DNA of 64,000 bases, from the NCBI GenBank assembly GCA_902788205.1, contig CADAJJ010000007.1, positions 44,384 to 108,383 on the forward strand, given 5' to 3'. The notes under the pieces were generated by a model. The model saw only the letters and a program-made list of their open reading frames with translations, had not been told where the DNA came from and made no database searches. Below are positions 17,765-26,950 of the stretch, one piece after another; position 1 is the stretch's first letter, and the number at the start of each line of letters is the position of its first letter. The position numbers and the translations under genes are program-made. The DNA is from RUG023 sp900315435. Its GTDB lineage: Bacteria > Spirochaetota > Spirochaetia > Sphaerochaetales > Sphaerochaetaceae.

Positions 17765-18655
17765 TCAGTCCCAAGGACGTGCCCATCTTTTCTTGATGAA
17801 GAAATTGGCAATCGTGAAGAAAGCGACGATGACGAGCAGAATGAACGCGATAGCCTCTGCGAAACCGACACGATAGTAGAGGAATCCATTCAGGTAGACA
17901 TCATAGACCAACGTGTTCGACGCGTTCATCGGCCCTCCCTTCGTCATGGCGAGGATCAGCTCGAAGTTCTTGAATGAATCGATGATGGCGACAGTCAGGA
18001 CGAAGAAGGTGGTCGGAGCCAGGAGCGGCAACGTGACATGGAAGAACCGCTGGGGACGGGTCGCTCCATCGATTGTGGCAGCTTCAAGCAATTCATGAGA
18101 AATGTTTTGCAGTCCTGCAAGGAACAGGATCATATAATAGCCCGACATCTTCCAGACCTGCACGAAGGCGACGGTATAGAGGACGATATGCCGGTCCCCC
18201 AGCCAGTTGGGCATGTTCCTGATTCCCAAATGACGGCAGATGATGGCCAAAAGCCCATAGTTCGGACCAAGCAACCAGAGCCAGACGATGCCGACCGCGA
18301 CACTGCTGGTAACCACCGGCATGTAGATGGCGGCACGGAAGAAATTGATTCCCTTCAGCTTCACGTCGATCAGGCAGGCAAGGATCAAACCGACCAGCAT
18401 GCCGCCGATGACATAGCAGAGGGAAAATTTGAAGGTGTTGCCAATCACCAGCCACGTATCGGGATCGTGGAAGGCCTCGAAATAATTCCCGAGTCCGATG
18501 AAATGCGGATCCCCCAGCAAATCCCAGTCGGTGAAACTCAAGGCGCATGCGGTCACAATCGGATACAGGCGGAAGACGAACAGTCCGACCAGCGTGGGCA
18601 GCAGGAACAACCATGGGGTCCATGGTTTGTGCCAGGCAAGTGATTTGGAAGCCAT
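17765..18655 (-). CDS. Carbohydrate ABC transporter permease, MalF/UgpA type
   Basis: This is the first membrane subunit of the same CUT1 importer. It has 296 residues with six hydrophobic segments starting at FLLPTLVGLFVF, the conserved FTDWDLLGDPHFIGLGNY region after the first, and the EAA loop (ELLEAATIDGATR). I start it at the ATG at 18655, ten bases after AGGGG, rather than at an upstream TTG. A strong hairpin separates it from the preceding binding-protein gene. Confidence 0.92.
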   Translation of the reverse strand: MASKSLAWHKPWTPWLFLLPTLVGLFVFRLYPIVTACALSFTDWDLLGDPHFIGLGNYFEAFHDPDTWLVIGNTFKFSLCYVIGGMLVGLILACLIDVKLKGINFFRAAIYMPVVTSSVAVGIVWLWLLGPNYGLLAIICRHLGIRNMPNWLGDRHIVLYTVAFVQVWKMSGYYMILFLAGLQNISHELLEAATIDGATRPQRFFHVTLPLLAPTTFFVLTVAIIDSFKNFELILAMTKGGPMNASNTLVYDVYLNGFLYYRVGFAEAIAFILLVIVAFFTIANFFIKKRWARPWD

Positions 18656-18689
18656 GCGGAACAACCCCTACGGCAGATGCCGTGCGAAA

Positions 18690-18730
18690 GGAAAAGAGAT
18701 GGTGGTGGCATGGAAATCCATACCACCACC
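18690..18730 (-). terminator. Hairpin with T-rich tail after the binding-protein gene
   Basis: GGTGGTGGTATGG pairs with CCATGCCACCACC (18718-18730 with 18701-18713, one G-U) and is followed on the minus strand by TCTCTTTTCCTTTC. It lies inside the operon, so it probably lets only part of transcription continue into the permease genes. A second small stem, ACGGCA/TGCCGT, is at 18670-18683. Confidence 0.65.
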
Positions 18731-18743
18731 CACAAAACCCCGA

Positions 18744-20071
18744 TTACTTGTAGTAGCGCTTCAGGACAGCGTTGATGTCGCCGGTTGCGGCTTTGATAGC
18801 CTCATCCATGGTTCTCTCGCCATTCATGGCGCTGTCAATGTAGCCGTTCAGCCCCATCGCCTCGTTGGAGCGGTAGCCTCTCCACTCGTTCCAGCCCTTG
18901 GTGTAGGAGGTCTTCAGAGGCTCTCCCGCCTCGGTGGAAAGCAACTCCATATCGGTTCCCGGTTGCTGGGCCGGATCGACAATCTGCTTGGAAAGCGCGA
19001 TGTTCGAGGGAATCTTGCCTGCCATGTACTGGGAGATATCGATGCCCTCGCCGGCCACGTACTTCATGAAGTCCCAAGCCTCTTCCACGTGCTGGGTATT
19101 GGGAGCCATGCAGTAGGAATCAGGCCAGCCGTAGGTGACACGGGCCGCCTTGCCGCTCGGGCCGAACGGGACGCGGGAGATACCCCACTTGAAGCCATCG
19201 TTGCCGAGTTTCTTGCGCATATTGTCGACATACCAGGAACCCACATGGCGGCCTTGCCCTGGGTGAAGATGTCCTCGTTGCGGAACGCGCTCATCTCTTT
19301 CTGCGGAGGAGCGCTCTTGTCGGTGGTGACCAAGCTGTAGAGGAAATTCAACGCATCGCGGGCCGCCTGGTCCGGAGCGAACTGGTCCTTTCCCGCAGTC
19401 AGCAAGTTGCCTCCGTTGGCATAGACCCAGCTCTCGATCTGGGCGTATCGGCCATAGACCCAGAAGCCCCACTGGTCAATGACGCCATCGCCATTCTTGT
19501 CGACCGTCAGCTTTTTGGCCGCGTCACGGAACGCATTCCAGTCCCAGTCCTCGTTCGGATAAGCCAAACCAGCGGCGTCAAAGGCATTCTTGTTGTAGTA
19601 CAGGACAGTGGTCACCAAAGCGAACGGAAGGGCGTAGACATGGTCGGCCTTGGCGATTGCCTTGGTGGAATCCATCATGGATTTGTAGAACACCTCATCC
19701 GTCTTGTCACGCTTGATCAACGGATCAAGGTTGTACATCAGTCCATTCTGGGCCCACTCCTCAAGGTAGCCAGAGCTCATCGTGAACACATCAGGCAGCT
19801 TCCTCTGCTGGGCCTGAATGCGGATCTTGGTCCAGTATTCCTTGGTGTCGATGATCGTGTTGTTGATCTTGACATTGGGGTGGTCCTTCTCATACTGCGC
19901 GATGACCTGGGCGTTCTGGTCCTTCATCGTCGGATCCCACGTCCACCATTCCAGCGTGACAGGTCCAGTGCTCTTTGCGGGAGCGGCCGCACCACCCTCT
20001 TTGGAACCTTGGGCAAACACCATGCCTGCAGCCATCAAGGCGGCCAGCACAAGCGTTGTTCGTTTCTTCAT
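18744..20071 (-). pseudogene. Extracellular sugar-binding protein of the CUT1 importer, frameshifted
   Basis: The start (ATG 20071, GGGAGG upstream) encodes a signal peptide MKKRTTL...GMVFAQG and a normal solute-binding protein (LEWWTWDP, YEKDHPNVKI, FDAAGLAYPNEDW) up to QGKAAMW near residue 276. There the frame is lost at about 19240-19246. The next frame carries the correct continuation, GSWYVDNMRKK to VLKRYYK at 18744. The total length is not a multiple of three; one extra base in the GGG run at 19240-19242 would restore a protein of about 442 residues. It may be a true disruption or a base-calling or assembly error. The intact promoter and downstream permeases argue that the system is recently functional. 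Confidence 0.85.
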
Positions 20072-20085
20072 TGTTCAACCTCCCA

Positions 20086-20141
20086 GAAAGCAACTCCGGC
20101 TTTCCAGCAAAAGTGTACGAGGAAACAATAGAACATGTCAA
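20086..20141 (-). promoter_or_regulatory. Promoter of the sugar ABC operon with a candidate operator in the leader
   Basis: A perfect -35 TTGACA (20136-20141), 18 bases, and TACACT (20112-20117). Downstream of the start point, GAAAGC and GCTTTC (20086-20104) form an inverted repeat that the adjacent LacI-family regulator might bind, or an RNA hairpin. Confidence 0.65.
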
Positions 20142-20250
20142 ATTTGTTTTCATAGAGTAATAGATTCCCAACTTTGGTACTCAAAAGGCTTTTGTCTCCC
20201 AGCTCCGCCCGGCGCATGTCCCCAGGCAGGATATGGGAGACCAATTGGAA

Positions 20251-21225
20251 TCACAGGCTTTCGCGTGTGACGAATTGTGTCTGCAACTCGATACGGATGG
20301 GTTTGATTGCCCCTTCCTCCTTCCTCGCCAACAAGGAGAATAGTTCCATCGCGTTCTGGGCCATCAAATCCCGACGGATATGCACCGTGGTCAGGGTAGG
20401 GAACATGCACCGTCCACACCAAGCATCATCGAAACCACAGATCGAGACCTGGTCGGGAATCCGCACGCCCAGGGAGAGCAGGGCATGCATAGCCACGCAG
20501 GCAACATAGTCGGTCCGGCAGAAGAGTCCGTCGAAGGGGTTCTCTTCCCACAGGTTTTTCACCTTCTGTCCCAGTTCCCGGTCATCCATGGCTCCACAGA
20601 CGAGCCTCGGGCTGTCGACCTTCTCCACATAGGCCCGGTAGCGGAAATCCTCGGGCTCCAGAGCTCCCAGCGAGGAAACGTAGACAATCTTCTTTCTTCC
20701 CCGCTTCCGCAACGCATCCATCGCGGCAAGGGCACCTTGGTATAGACCGGAGTTGATGATGCCATATCGGCCAGAAAGCCCGGCACGTTCCTTGATTTCC
20801 AAGACGACGACCGCCATGCCGCTGTCAATCAGGTTCTGGACTGACGCGTCATCCATGGTGGTAGAACCGACCAAGACCCCATCGTAACCGGACTGCAGGA
20901 TGTTCTGCAGGAACGCCTGCCCCGGATGCCACCTGCAGAGGGAAACGCTCAGACCCTCTTGGGAGGCCCGCTTCTCCATCTCGGAAACCAGAGAGACGAA
21001 ATGGTCGCTTTCCAGATGGTCGGTGACCAGCAGGATACGACCCGAACCCTTGCCCTTCAAGGCGCGCGCCAGAGGGCTGGGCACGTAGCCCAGCTCCTTG
21101 ACCGCGGAAAGGACACGGCGTCTCTTGTCGGCATCCACATACCGGTTCCGGTTCAGCACGTAGCTGACCACCGTCTCGCTGACACCGGCCCGAAGGGCTA
21201 CATCCTTCCTCGTAACCCCGCCCAT
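20251..21225 (-). CDS. LacI-family transcriptional regulator
   Basis: This 324-residue sugar-responsive repressor has the LacI helix-turn-helix at its N-terminus (VTRKDVALRAGVSETVVSYVLN, residues about 4-25), the hinge-helix PSPLARAL, and a periplasmic-binding-protein-like effector domain. The ATG overlaps the sulfatase stop (TAATG) with AAAAGGAG upstream, so the two genes are cotranslated. It lies between the sulfatase and the sugar ABC operon and probably controls both; the ligand is unknown. Confidence 0.93.
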   Translation of the reverse strand: MGGVTRKDVALRAGVSETVVSYVLNRNRYVDADKRRRVLSAVKELGYVPSPLARALKGKGSGRILLVTDHLESDHFVSLVSEMEKRASQEGLSVSLCRWHPGQAFLQNILQSGYDGVLVGSTTMDDASVQNLIDSGMAVVVLEIKERAGLSGRYGIINSGLYQGALAAMDALRKRGRKKIVYVSSLGALEPEDFRYRAYVEKVDSPRLVCGAMDDRELGQKVKNLWEENPFDGLFCRTDYVACVAMHALLSLGVRIPDQVSICGFDDAWCGRCMFPTLTTVHIRRDLMAQNAMELFSLLARKEEGAIKPIRIELQTQFVTRESL

Positions 21226-22763
21226 TACTCCTTTTCCTTCTTGGCAAAACCGAGGGCCTTCCGTTTCAGACGGACCGTCTCGGTAATCTCCATGCCGGTA
21301 TCGTAATCCAGCTGGACCAGTTCTCCCTTCCCGCTCGGACGCTGACGGGTATAGCCGTCACATTCCCAATCTTTCTTCTCCTTCGTGTTCCAGGGACGGC
21401 AACGCCACTGGTAACCACGGAAGGGATCCCGGGTATCGTTCATTTCCCGCATCAGCCACTGGTGCATCTCGTCCCGAACCTGCTCGTGTGCAGGATCGTT
21501 GATGTAGTTGTGCACCTCATAGGGATCGACCTGGTCGTCGAAAAGCTCGTCGCTGTCGGTCAGGAACTCGGCCAGCTTGTAGCGGTCGCCGATTGCCGCC
21601 CGCATGAACTGCAGTCCGCCGAAACCATCGTGGTCGATCTCGTAACGGTGGAACTCGCACAAGGCATAGTCGCGCAGACGGGGACCCTCCGGGTTCTCGA
21701 TCACGCCACGCATCGAGACGCCGGAAAGCGATGGCGGGACTTCGATTCCATAGTAGTCCAGGAAGGTGGGCACCAGGTCGACATGGCTGGCGACGGAAGC
21801 ATAGATCTTTCCTGCGGGGGCATGCATGTAGGCTCCACCCCGGACGATGAGCGGGATATGGGAAATCTCCTCATAGACACTTGGTCCTTTCAAGTCCAGG
21901 GAGTGGGCGTCGAGCGCCTCGCCATGGTCGCTGGTATAGACAATCATCGCGTCGGGGCAGAGTTCCTCGACCAGGTGCATCACTCTACCCATCTCACTGT
22001 CGGCAAAAGAGTTGCAGCCGAAGAAAAGGCTAGGGTTCAGGTGCAGGTGCTGTTTGTCCTCATGGATTCGGCGCTCGCCCCAAAGCTTTTCGAACTCAGG
22101 TTTTTCGGAAAGATTGTCCCGGTGGGCGGGAGTAATCGGCATCTCATAGTCCTTGTACATCGAAGCGAATGGTTCGGGACAAAGATAGGGACCATGGGGC
22201 TCGTCCAGGCTGATGGTAAGGAAGAAGTCCTCGTCCTTGTACCGTTTCACAAAATCAATCGCCTTGTCGCAGATCTGATGACCGAAGGTGAACTCGGCGG
22301 GAATGCCGCCTCCCTCCAAGGGGGTGCTTTCCTTCCGGCTCTTTCGACGATCGGCCTCGTCCATTCCTTCCAGGTAGCGGCGCATGTCGAACCAGTACGC
22401 AGGGTCATAGCCCGGCGGACAGACCCCGTTGCCGAAATAATCGCCACCATCCAGATGCCATTTGCCGATCAAGGCGGTATGGATTCCTTCCGGCTGGAGA
22501 TATTCTCCGATAGTCTTCACTCCTTGCCACAGCGGAACGGTGTTGGTGAAAGACCCGGTCCCGTGGGGATAGAGACCGGTAAAGATGCAACTGCGGGCCG
22601 GGCCGCAGACCGGTTGGGTCGTGTAGGCCCGGGAAAAGCGGACTCCTTGGCTCGCCAGCTCGTCCAAGTTCGGCGTTTTCATCGCCTTGTTACCGTAGCA
22701 GCCCACCATGTCATAGCGGGTGGTGTCGGTCATCATGAAAAGGACCTGTCGTTTGGGTCGCAT
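21225..22763 (-). CDS. Cysteine-type sulfatase
   Basis: It hydrolyses sulfate esters. The active-site signature CGPAR-S-CIFTG (cysteine about 53) is the CxPxR type, in which the cysteine must be converted to formylglycine; in anaerobes a radical-SAM maturase does this, and none is seen here. Metal ligands appear in MTDTTRYD (about 10-17) and in TSDHGE (about 276); GKWHL is also conserved. It has 512 residues and no signal peptide, so it probably acts in the cytoplasm on imported sulfated sugars. Its own promoter, SD AGGAG and an unusual inverted repeat precede the ATG. It is cotranscribed with the LacI regulator. Confidence 0.92.
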   Translation of the reverse strand: MRPKRQVLFMMTDTTRYDMVGCYGNKAMKTPNLDELASQGVRFSRAYTTQPVCGPARSCIFTGLYPHGTGSFTNTVPLWQGVKTIGEYLQPEGIHTALIGKWHLDGGDYFGNGVCPPGYDPAYWFDMRRYLEGMDEADRRKSRKESTPLEGGGIPAEFTFGHQICDKAIDFVKRYKDEDFFLTISLDEPHGPYLCPEPFASMYKDYEMPITPAHRDNLSEKPEFEKLWGERRIHEDKQHLHLNPSLFFGCNSFADSEMGRVMHLVEELCPDAMIVYTSDHGEALDAHSLDLKGPSVYEEISHIPLIVRGGAYMHAPAGKIYASVASHVDLVPTFLDYYGIEVPPSLSGVSMRGVIENPEGPRLRDYALCEFHRYEIDHDGFGGLQFMRAAIGDRYKLAEFLTDSDELFDDQVDPYEVHNYINDPAHEQVRDEMHQWLMREMNDTRDPFRGYQWRCRPWNTKEKKDWECDGYTRQRPSGKGELVQLDYDTGMEITETVRLKRKALGFAKKEKE

Positions 22764-22809
22764 TATACACTCCTGTGTATATCATCATCCACGTCGCCCG
22801 TACTGTCAA
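22764..22809 (-). promoter_or_regulatory. Sulfatase promoter and inverted repeat around the ribosome-binding site
   Basis: TTGACA (22804-22809), 17 bases, GATGAT (22781-22786). Immediately before the ATG, TATACAC-AGGA-GTGTATA (22764-22781) is a perfect seven-pair inverted repeat with the Shine-Dalgarno core in its loop. It could be an operator or an RNA hairpin that controls translation. Confidence 0.55.
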
Positions 22810-22812
22810 TGC

Positions 22813-22842
22813 AAAAAAAGGAAGTGGGCGGCCCCCACTTCC
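22813..22842 (-). terminator. Rho-independent terminator of icd
   Basis: The minus strand reads GGAAGTGGG, a short GC loop, CCCACTTCC and then seven T, a textbook terminator just past the icd stop. Confidence 0.9.
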
Positions 22843-22867
22843 CTACACGCCGGCTCCATATCCTGTC

Positions 22868-24070
22868 TCAGGCGTCCAGACGGCTCTTGATGGCGGCGAT
22901 GAACTCCTCGCTGTCCACGGGAGTCACCGCAACCCCCTCGGCGAGACTGGCGAGGTCCTTGGTCATGACACCAGCATTGAGTGTGTCAAGACAAGCCTTC
23001 TCCAGCCTGTCGGCAAAGGCGCGCAAATCAGGCAGATCGTCCTTCTCACCCCGCTTGCGCAACGCCCCGCTCCAGGCAAAAATCGTCGCCATCGGATTGG
23101 TCGAGGTCTTCTCGCCCTTCAGGTAACGGTAGTAGTGGCGGGTCACTGTGCCGTGTGCCGCCTCGTACTCGTAGTTGCCGTCCGGACTGACCAGGACACT
23201 GGTCATCATGGCCAGACTGCCAAACGCGGTGGAGACCATGTCGCTCATCACGTCCCCGTCATAGTTCTTCAGGGCCCAGATGAAACCACCCTCGCTGCGG
23301 ATCACCCGGGCGACAGCGTCGTCAATCAACGTATAGAAATAGGTCAAGCCCAGCCGCTCGAACTCCTTCCTGTAGGACTCCTCATAGATGCTCTGGAAAA
23401 TCTGCTTGAAGGTCTGGTCGTACTGCTTGCTGATCGTATCCTTGGCAGAGAACCACAAATCCTGACGGGAGGCAATCGCGTATTTGAAGCAACTGTGGGC
23501 GAAGCTCTCGATCGAGCTGTCCTTGTTGTACTGCGCCTGCAGCACACCGGCGCACTCATAATCGTATACCGTCTTGTTGAATGTGGTTCCGTCGGCCCCG
23601 GTATAGCGAAGCTCCGCCTTCCCCGGCCCGGGAACGCGAAGCTCGGTCGCCTTGTACAGGTCCCCGTAGGCATGGCGGGCGATGGTGATCGGCTTCTTCC
23701 AGTTCTTGACCACCGGATGAATCGAGTCGATGACAATCGGAGTTCGGAAGACAGTGCCGTCCAGCGTCGCGCGGATCGTGGCGTTGGGGCTCTTGTACAT
23801 CTCCTTCAAATGATACTCTTCCATCCGCTGGGCATTGGGAGTGATGGTGGCGCACTTTACGGCGACGCCATATTTCTTGGCGGCATCCGCAGCCATTTGC
23901 GTCACCTGGTCGCCTGTCTTGTCACGATTGGGCAAGCCAAGGTCATAGTATTCGCTTTTCAGGTCCACATACGGAAAGATCAGGGAATCCTTGATCAGCT
24001 TCCAAAGGACACGGGTCATCTCGTCTCCGTCCATCTCCACCAGGGGGGTCTGCATCCGAATTTTTCGCAT
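22868..24070 (-). CDS. icd: NADP-dependent isocitrate dehydrogenase, eukaryote-like homodimeric type
   Basis: It oxidises isocitrate to 2-oxoglutarate and CO2 with NADP reduction. At 400 residues it matches the type II family that includes the mitochondrial enzymes. Visible are the N-terminal VEMDGDEMTR (about 12-21), the substrate loop SPNATIRATLDGT (about 94-106) and the C-terminal cofactor region EAAHGTVTRHY. The start is placed at 24070 because relatives begin at this MRKI-type sequence. There is no Shine-Dalgarno sequence, but a good promoter ends six bases before the ATG, so translation is probably leaderless. Confidence 0.94.
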   Translation of the reverse strand: MRKIRMQTPLVEMDGDEMTRVLWKLIKDSLIFPYVDLKSEYYDLGLPNRDKTGDQVTQMAADAAKKYGVAVKCATITPNAQRMEEYHLKEMYKSPNATIRATLDGTVFRTPIVIDSIHPVVKNWKKPITIARHAYGDLYKATELRVPGPGKAELRYTGADGTTFNKTVYDYECAGVLQAQYNKDSSIESFAHSCFKYAIASRQDLWFSAKDTISKQYDQTFKQIFQSIYEESYRKEFERLGLTYFYTLIDDAVARVIRSEGGFIWALKNYDGDVMSDMVSTAFGSLAMMTSVLVSPDGNYEYEAAHGTVTRHYYRYLKGEKTSTNPMATIFAWSGALRKRGEKDDLPDLRAFADRLEKACLDTLNAGVMTKDLASLAEGVAVTPVDSEEFIAAIKSRLDA

Positions 24071-24076
24071 ACCGAT

Positions 24077-24105
24077 ATTAAACCCCATTATGCACCCGCA
24101 TGCAA
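24077..24105 (-). promoter_or_regulatory. Leaderless icd promoter
   Basis: TTGCAT (24100-24105), 17 bases, TTTAAT (24077-24082), then six bases to the ATG at 24070. Transcription should begin at or next to the start codon. Confidence 0.65.
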
Positions 24106-24175
24106 TCCTGACTTCCAACGGGCCACGAACAACATTTCATTGTTTTTTCAGATACATAATGATAGAATCGGGAAC

Positions 24176-25144
24176 ATGGGTACGCGCCGATATGCATGGT
24201 TTTGGTTCTTGGGAGGAGTGGCACTCCTCGCCCTTGTCGTCTTCTCGCTCTGTCTCGGACGCTACCCGGTTTCCCTGCCATTGAATGCCATGACAAGCCG
24301 CGTCCTCTGGCAAATCCGCCTGCCGCGCGTCCTTCTCGCCCTGCTTGCGGGACTGGCCCTTTCCGCCTCGGGAGCCGCCTACCAAGGCGTCTTCCAGAAT
24401 CCGATGGCATCACCCGACATCCTTGGCGCCAACAACGGCGCCGCCTTCGGGGCGGCTCTTGCCATCATCCTTGGTTTCCCTTCCTGGATGATCATGGCCT
24501 GCGCCTTTGCCGGAGCCCTGCTGGTGGTGTTGGCAGTCACATTGCTTGCCAGGCGCATGCGGGTGCAGCGCACCACCGGACTGATCCTCTGCGGCATCAT
24601 GGTGGGATCTCTTGCCACAAGCGGTACCAGTTTCCTGAAACTGGTCGCCGATCCCAACAGCCAGCTGCCTGCCATCACCTATTGGCTGATGGGAAGTCTC
24701 TCGGGAACCCAGTGGAAGACCATCCGCTCGGTCCTGATTCCCCTCTGCATCGGCATCACGCCCCTGCTGTTGCTGCGTTGGAAGGTCGACCTGCTCAGTG
24801 TCGGTGACGAGGAGGCCGCCTCGATGGGCATCGAGCCCAACCGGCTCCGCCGGATCATCATCATCGCCTCCACCTTTGCAAGCAGCAGCATCATCGCCTC
24901 CAGCGGCGCCATCGGATGGGCGGGTCTGGTCATACCTCATCTGGCCCGGCGCCTGGTCGGGTCCAGCCATAAGCGGGTCATCCCTGCCAGCATGCTGCTT
25001 GGGGCGATATTCCTGCTTCTGGTCGACGACATTTCCCGCACGCTGATGGAGACCGAAATTCCGCTCGGCATCCTTACCGCATTTGTCGGCGCCCCTTTCT
25101 TCCTCAGCCTGATGGCATCACGGGAGGTGCGCCATGAGCATTGA
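24176..25144 (+). CDS. FecCD/BtuC-type ABC transporter permease
   Basis: This is the membrane subunit of an importer for iron chelates, cobalamin or a related metal complex. It has 322 residues with about nine to ten membrane segments. Family motifs include RLPRVLLALLAG, NPMASPDILGANNGA and GIVIPH-like GLVIPHLARRL. The ATG at 24176 follows a weak GGGA; the long upstream open frame is antisense to icd and is not coding. The gene overlaps the ATPase gene by 11 bases, forming a permease-ATPase-binding protein operon. Confidence 0.92.
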   Translation: MGTRRYAWFWFLGGVALLALVVFSLCLGRYPVSLPLNAMTSRVLWQIRLPRVLLALLAGLALSASGAAYQGVFQNPMASPDILGANNGAAFGAALAIILGFPSWMIMACAFAGALLVVLAVTLLARRMRVQRTTGLILCGIMVGSLATSGTSFLKLVADPNSQLPAITYWLMGSLSGTQWKTIRSVLIPLCIGITPLLLLRWKVDLLSVGDEEAASMGIEPNRLRRIIIIASTFASSSIIASSGAIGWAGLVIPHLARRLVGSSHKRVIPASMLLGAIFLLLVDDISRTLMETEIPLGILTAFVGAPFFLSLMASREVRHEH

Positions 25145-25913
25145 AATCGAGGACCTCTCCTTCGGGTACAAGCCCGAGCGCCAGATCCTGCACCACATCA
25201 CCTGCTCGATGGCCGACGGCCAGATTACCTCAATCATCGGCTCCAACGGGACCGGAAAGACCACCCTGCTCCGATGCATGCTCGGCCTGCTCCCCTATCA
25301 GGGAAACATCACCATCTCCGGAGGCGACCTGAAAGCATGCAATCGTCTCCAACTCTCAAGATTGATGGCCTATGTCCCGCAAAAGTGCAATGTATCCTAC
25401 AACTATGAAACCATAGAGATGGTCATGATGGGGGCAAGCGGTAGAATCGGCCGGTATGCCACCCCGGGAAAGAAGGAAGAGGCAGAGGCGATGGAAGCGA
25501 TGGAAAAGATCGGCATCGCATCCCTTGCCCACCAGCTCTTCTGGGAAATCTCCGGAGGAGAGCAGCAACTGGTCCTGGTCGCCAGAAGCCTGATGCAGGG
25601 GGCGAGGACCCTGCTGCTGGACGAACCGGTGGCCAGTCTCGACTTTGCCAACCAGGCGAAGGTGCTCTGGGTGGTCCGGGCTCTTGCCGATGACGGCTAC
25701 TGCGTCATCCTGACCAGCCACAACCCCGACCAGGTCTTCCGGTTCAGCGACCAGGTCATCGCCGTGAAACAAGGTTCGGTCCTGCACCAGGGAAAGCCTG
25801 ACGAGGTAGTCACCGCCCCATTGATCAAAGAGCTATATGGAATCGAGACCGAGGTGTTCAGCCTTGCTGACGACACCATCCGGGTCTGCATCCCCAAGGA
25901 GGATATCCAATGA
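25134..25913 (+). CDS. FecE/BtuD-type ABC transporter ATP-binding protein
   Basis: This is the ATPase subunit of the same importer. The 259-residue protein has Walker A GSNGTGKTT (about 37-45), signature ISGGEQQLV (about 138), Walker B TLLLDEPVASLD and the switch histidine in LTSHNPDQ. It overlaps its neighbours at both ends (11 bases with the permease, ATGA with the binding protein), so the three are translationally coupled. Confidence 0.94.
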   Translation: MSIEIEDLSFGYKPERQILHHITCSMADGQITSIIGSNGTGKTTLLRCMLGLLPYQGNITISGGDLKACNRLQLSRLMAYVPQKCNVSYNYETIEMVMMGASGRIGRYATPGKKEEAEAMEAMEKIGIASLAHQLFWEISGGEQQLVLVARSLMQGARTLLLDEPVASLDFANQAKVLWVVRALADDGYCVILTSHNPDQVFRFSDQVIAVKQGSVLHQGKPDEVVTAPLIKELYGIETEVFSLADDTIRVCIPKEDIQ

Positions 25914-26950
25914 AACGTTGTTACCTGATGTGCATGACGGCCCTGCTCGCCATGGGCATGCTCGTCGCCCAGCCGACACGGGAAACCACCGCACAGACGG
26001 CTGTCGATTTCACCGATGACCTGGGACGCACCGTCACCCTGCCTGCCGAACTGGAACGCGTGGTTTCTTCCGGCCCGTTGACCGAGTACATGCTGACCCC
26101 TATCGCCATGGACCAGATGGTCGGTCGCGCCATCACCTGGAGCGAGGACGCCACTGCGTTCCTCTCCTCCGACTACCTCCAGAAACCGGTTACCGGACAG
26201 CTGTATGGAGGCAAGGGAACGCTGAACCCCGAGACAATCCTTGGGCTGGGAGCCCAGTTGGTCATCGATATCGGCGAGCAGAAGAAGAACATGCGGACCG
26301 ACCTGGACAATCTGCAAGACCAGCTGGGAATCCCCTTCATCCACATCGATGCCACGTTCCGGACCTTGCCGGAGACCTACGCCAAGCTTGGCAAGTTGCT
26401 CGGGCAGGAGGAGAAGGCGGCCGAAATCTCCACCTTCATCACCCGCGTCACCGAGCGCAACGCCCGTTTGACCGAAGGTGGCAAGAAACAGGCGCTGTAC
26501 GTGCTGGGGGCCAAGGGGGTCAACGTCATCGCCAAAGGCAGCTACCAGGCTGACGTGCTGGATCAGGTGATCGAAAACCTGGCGGTCGTCGAGAAGCCCA
26601 CCGCAAAAGGCACCGGCAACGAGGTCGACATGGAGCAGATCATGCAATGGAATCCGCCGACCTTGCTTTTCGCCGGGGACGCGAAGGATGTGTATGGCAG
26701 AGTTACCACCGACCCGCTCTGGAGCCAGCTCGACGCAGTGAAGAACCAAGCCGTCTACCTGGTGCCGGACCAGCCGATGAACTGGCTCGCATCTCCCCCC
26801 TCCATCAACCGTATCGCCGGCATCATCTGGGCGGACAAGGTGCTCTATGGCGGAGATTTCGACCTCCATCAGGAGCTCAAGGAATACTTCAGGCTCTTCT
26901 TCGACAAGGAGATGAGCGACGAGACGCTTACAGCCCTGATCGGGTTCTGA
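25910..26950 (+). CDS. Periplasmic substrate-binding protein of a FecBCD-type importer
   Basis: This 346-residue protein has a signal peptide (MKRCYLMCMTALLAMGMLVAQ) and a class III binding fold: DDLGRTVTLP, RVVSSGPL, NPETILGLGAQLVI, WNPPTLLF. There is no lipobox in the usual place. Such proteins bind siderophores, haem, cobalamin or free metals; the sequence alone does not tell which. Tungstate or molybdate import is also possible for this family. The 3' end overlaps a convergent gene by 23 bases. Confidence 0.87.
   Translation: MKRCYLMCMTALLAMGMLVAQPTRETTAQTAVDFTDDLGRTVTLPAELERVVSSGPLTEYMLTPIAMDQMVGRAITWSEDATAFLSSDYLQKPVTGQLYGGKGTLNPETILGLGAQLVIDIGEQKKNMRTDLDNLQDQLGIPFIHIDATFRTLPETYAKLGKLLGQEEKAAEISTFITRVTERNARLTEGGKKQALYVLGAKGVNVIAKGSYQADVLDQVIENLAVVEKPTAKGTGNEVDMEQIMQWNPPTLLFAGDAKDVYGRVTTDPLWSQLDAVKNQAVYLVPDQPMNWLASPPSINRIAGIIWADKVLYGGDFDLHQELKEYFRLFFDKEMSDETLTALIGF

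Noticed and set aside
22775..24175. Upstream extension of the FecCD permease frame across icd
   Set aside because: Antisense to icd; the permease family starts at the ATG at 24176.
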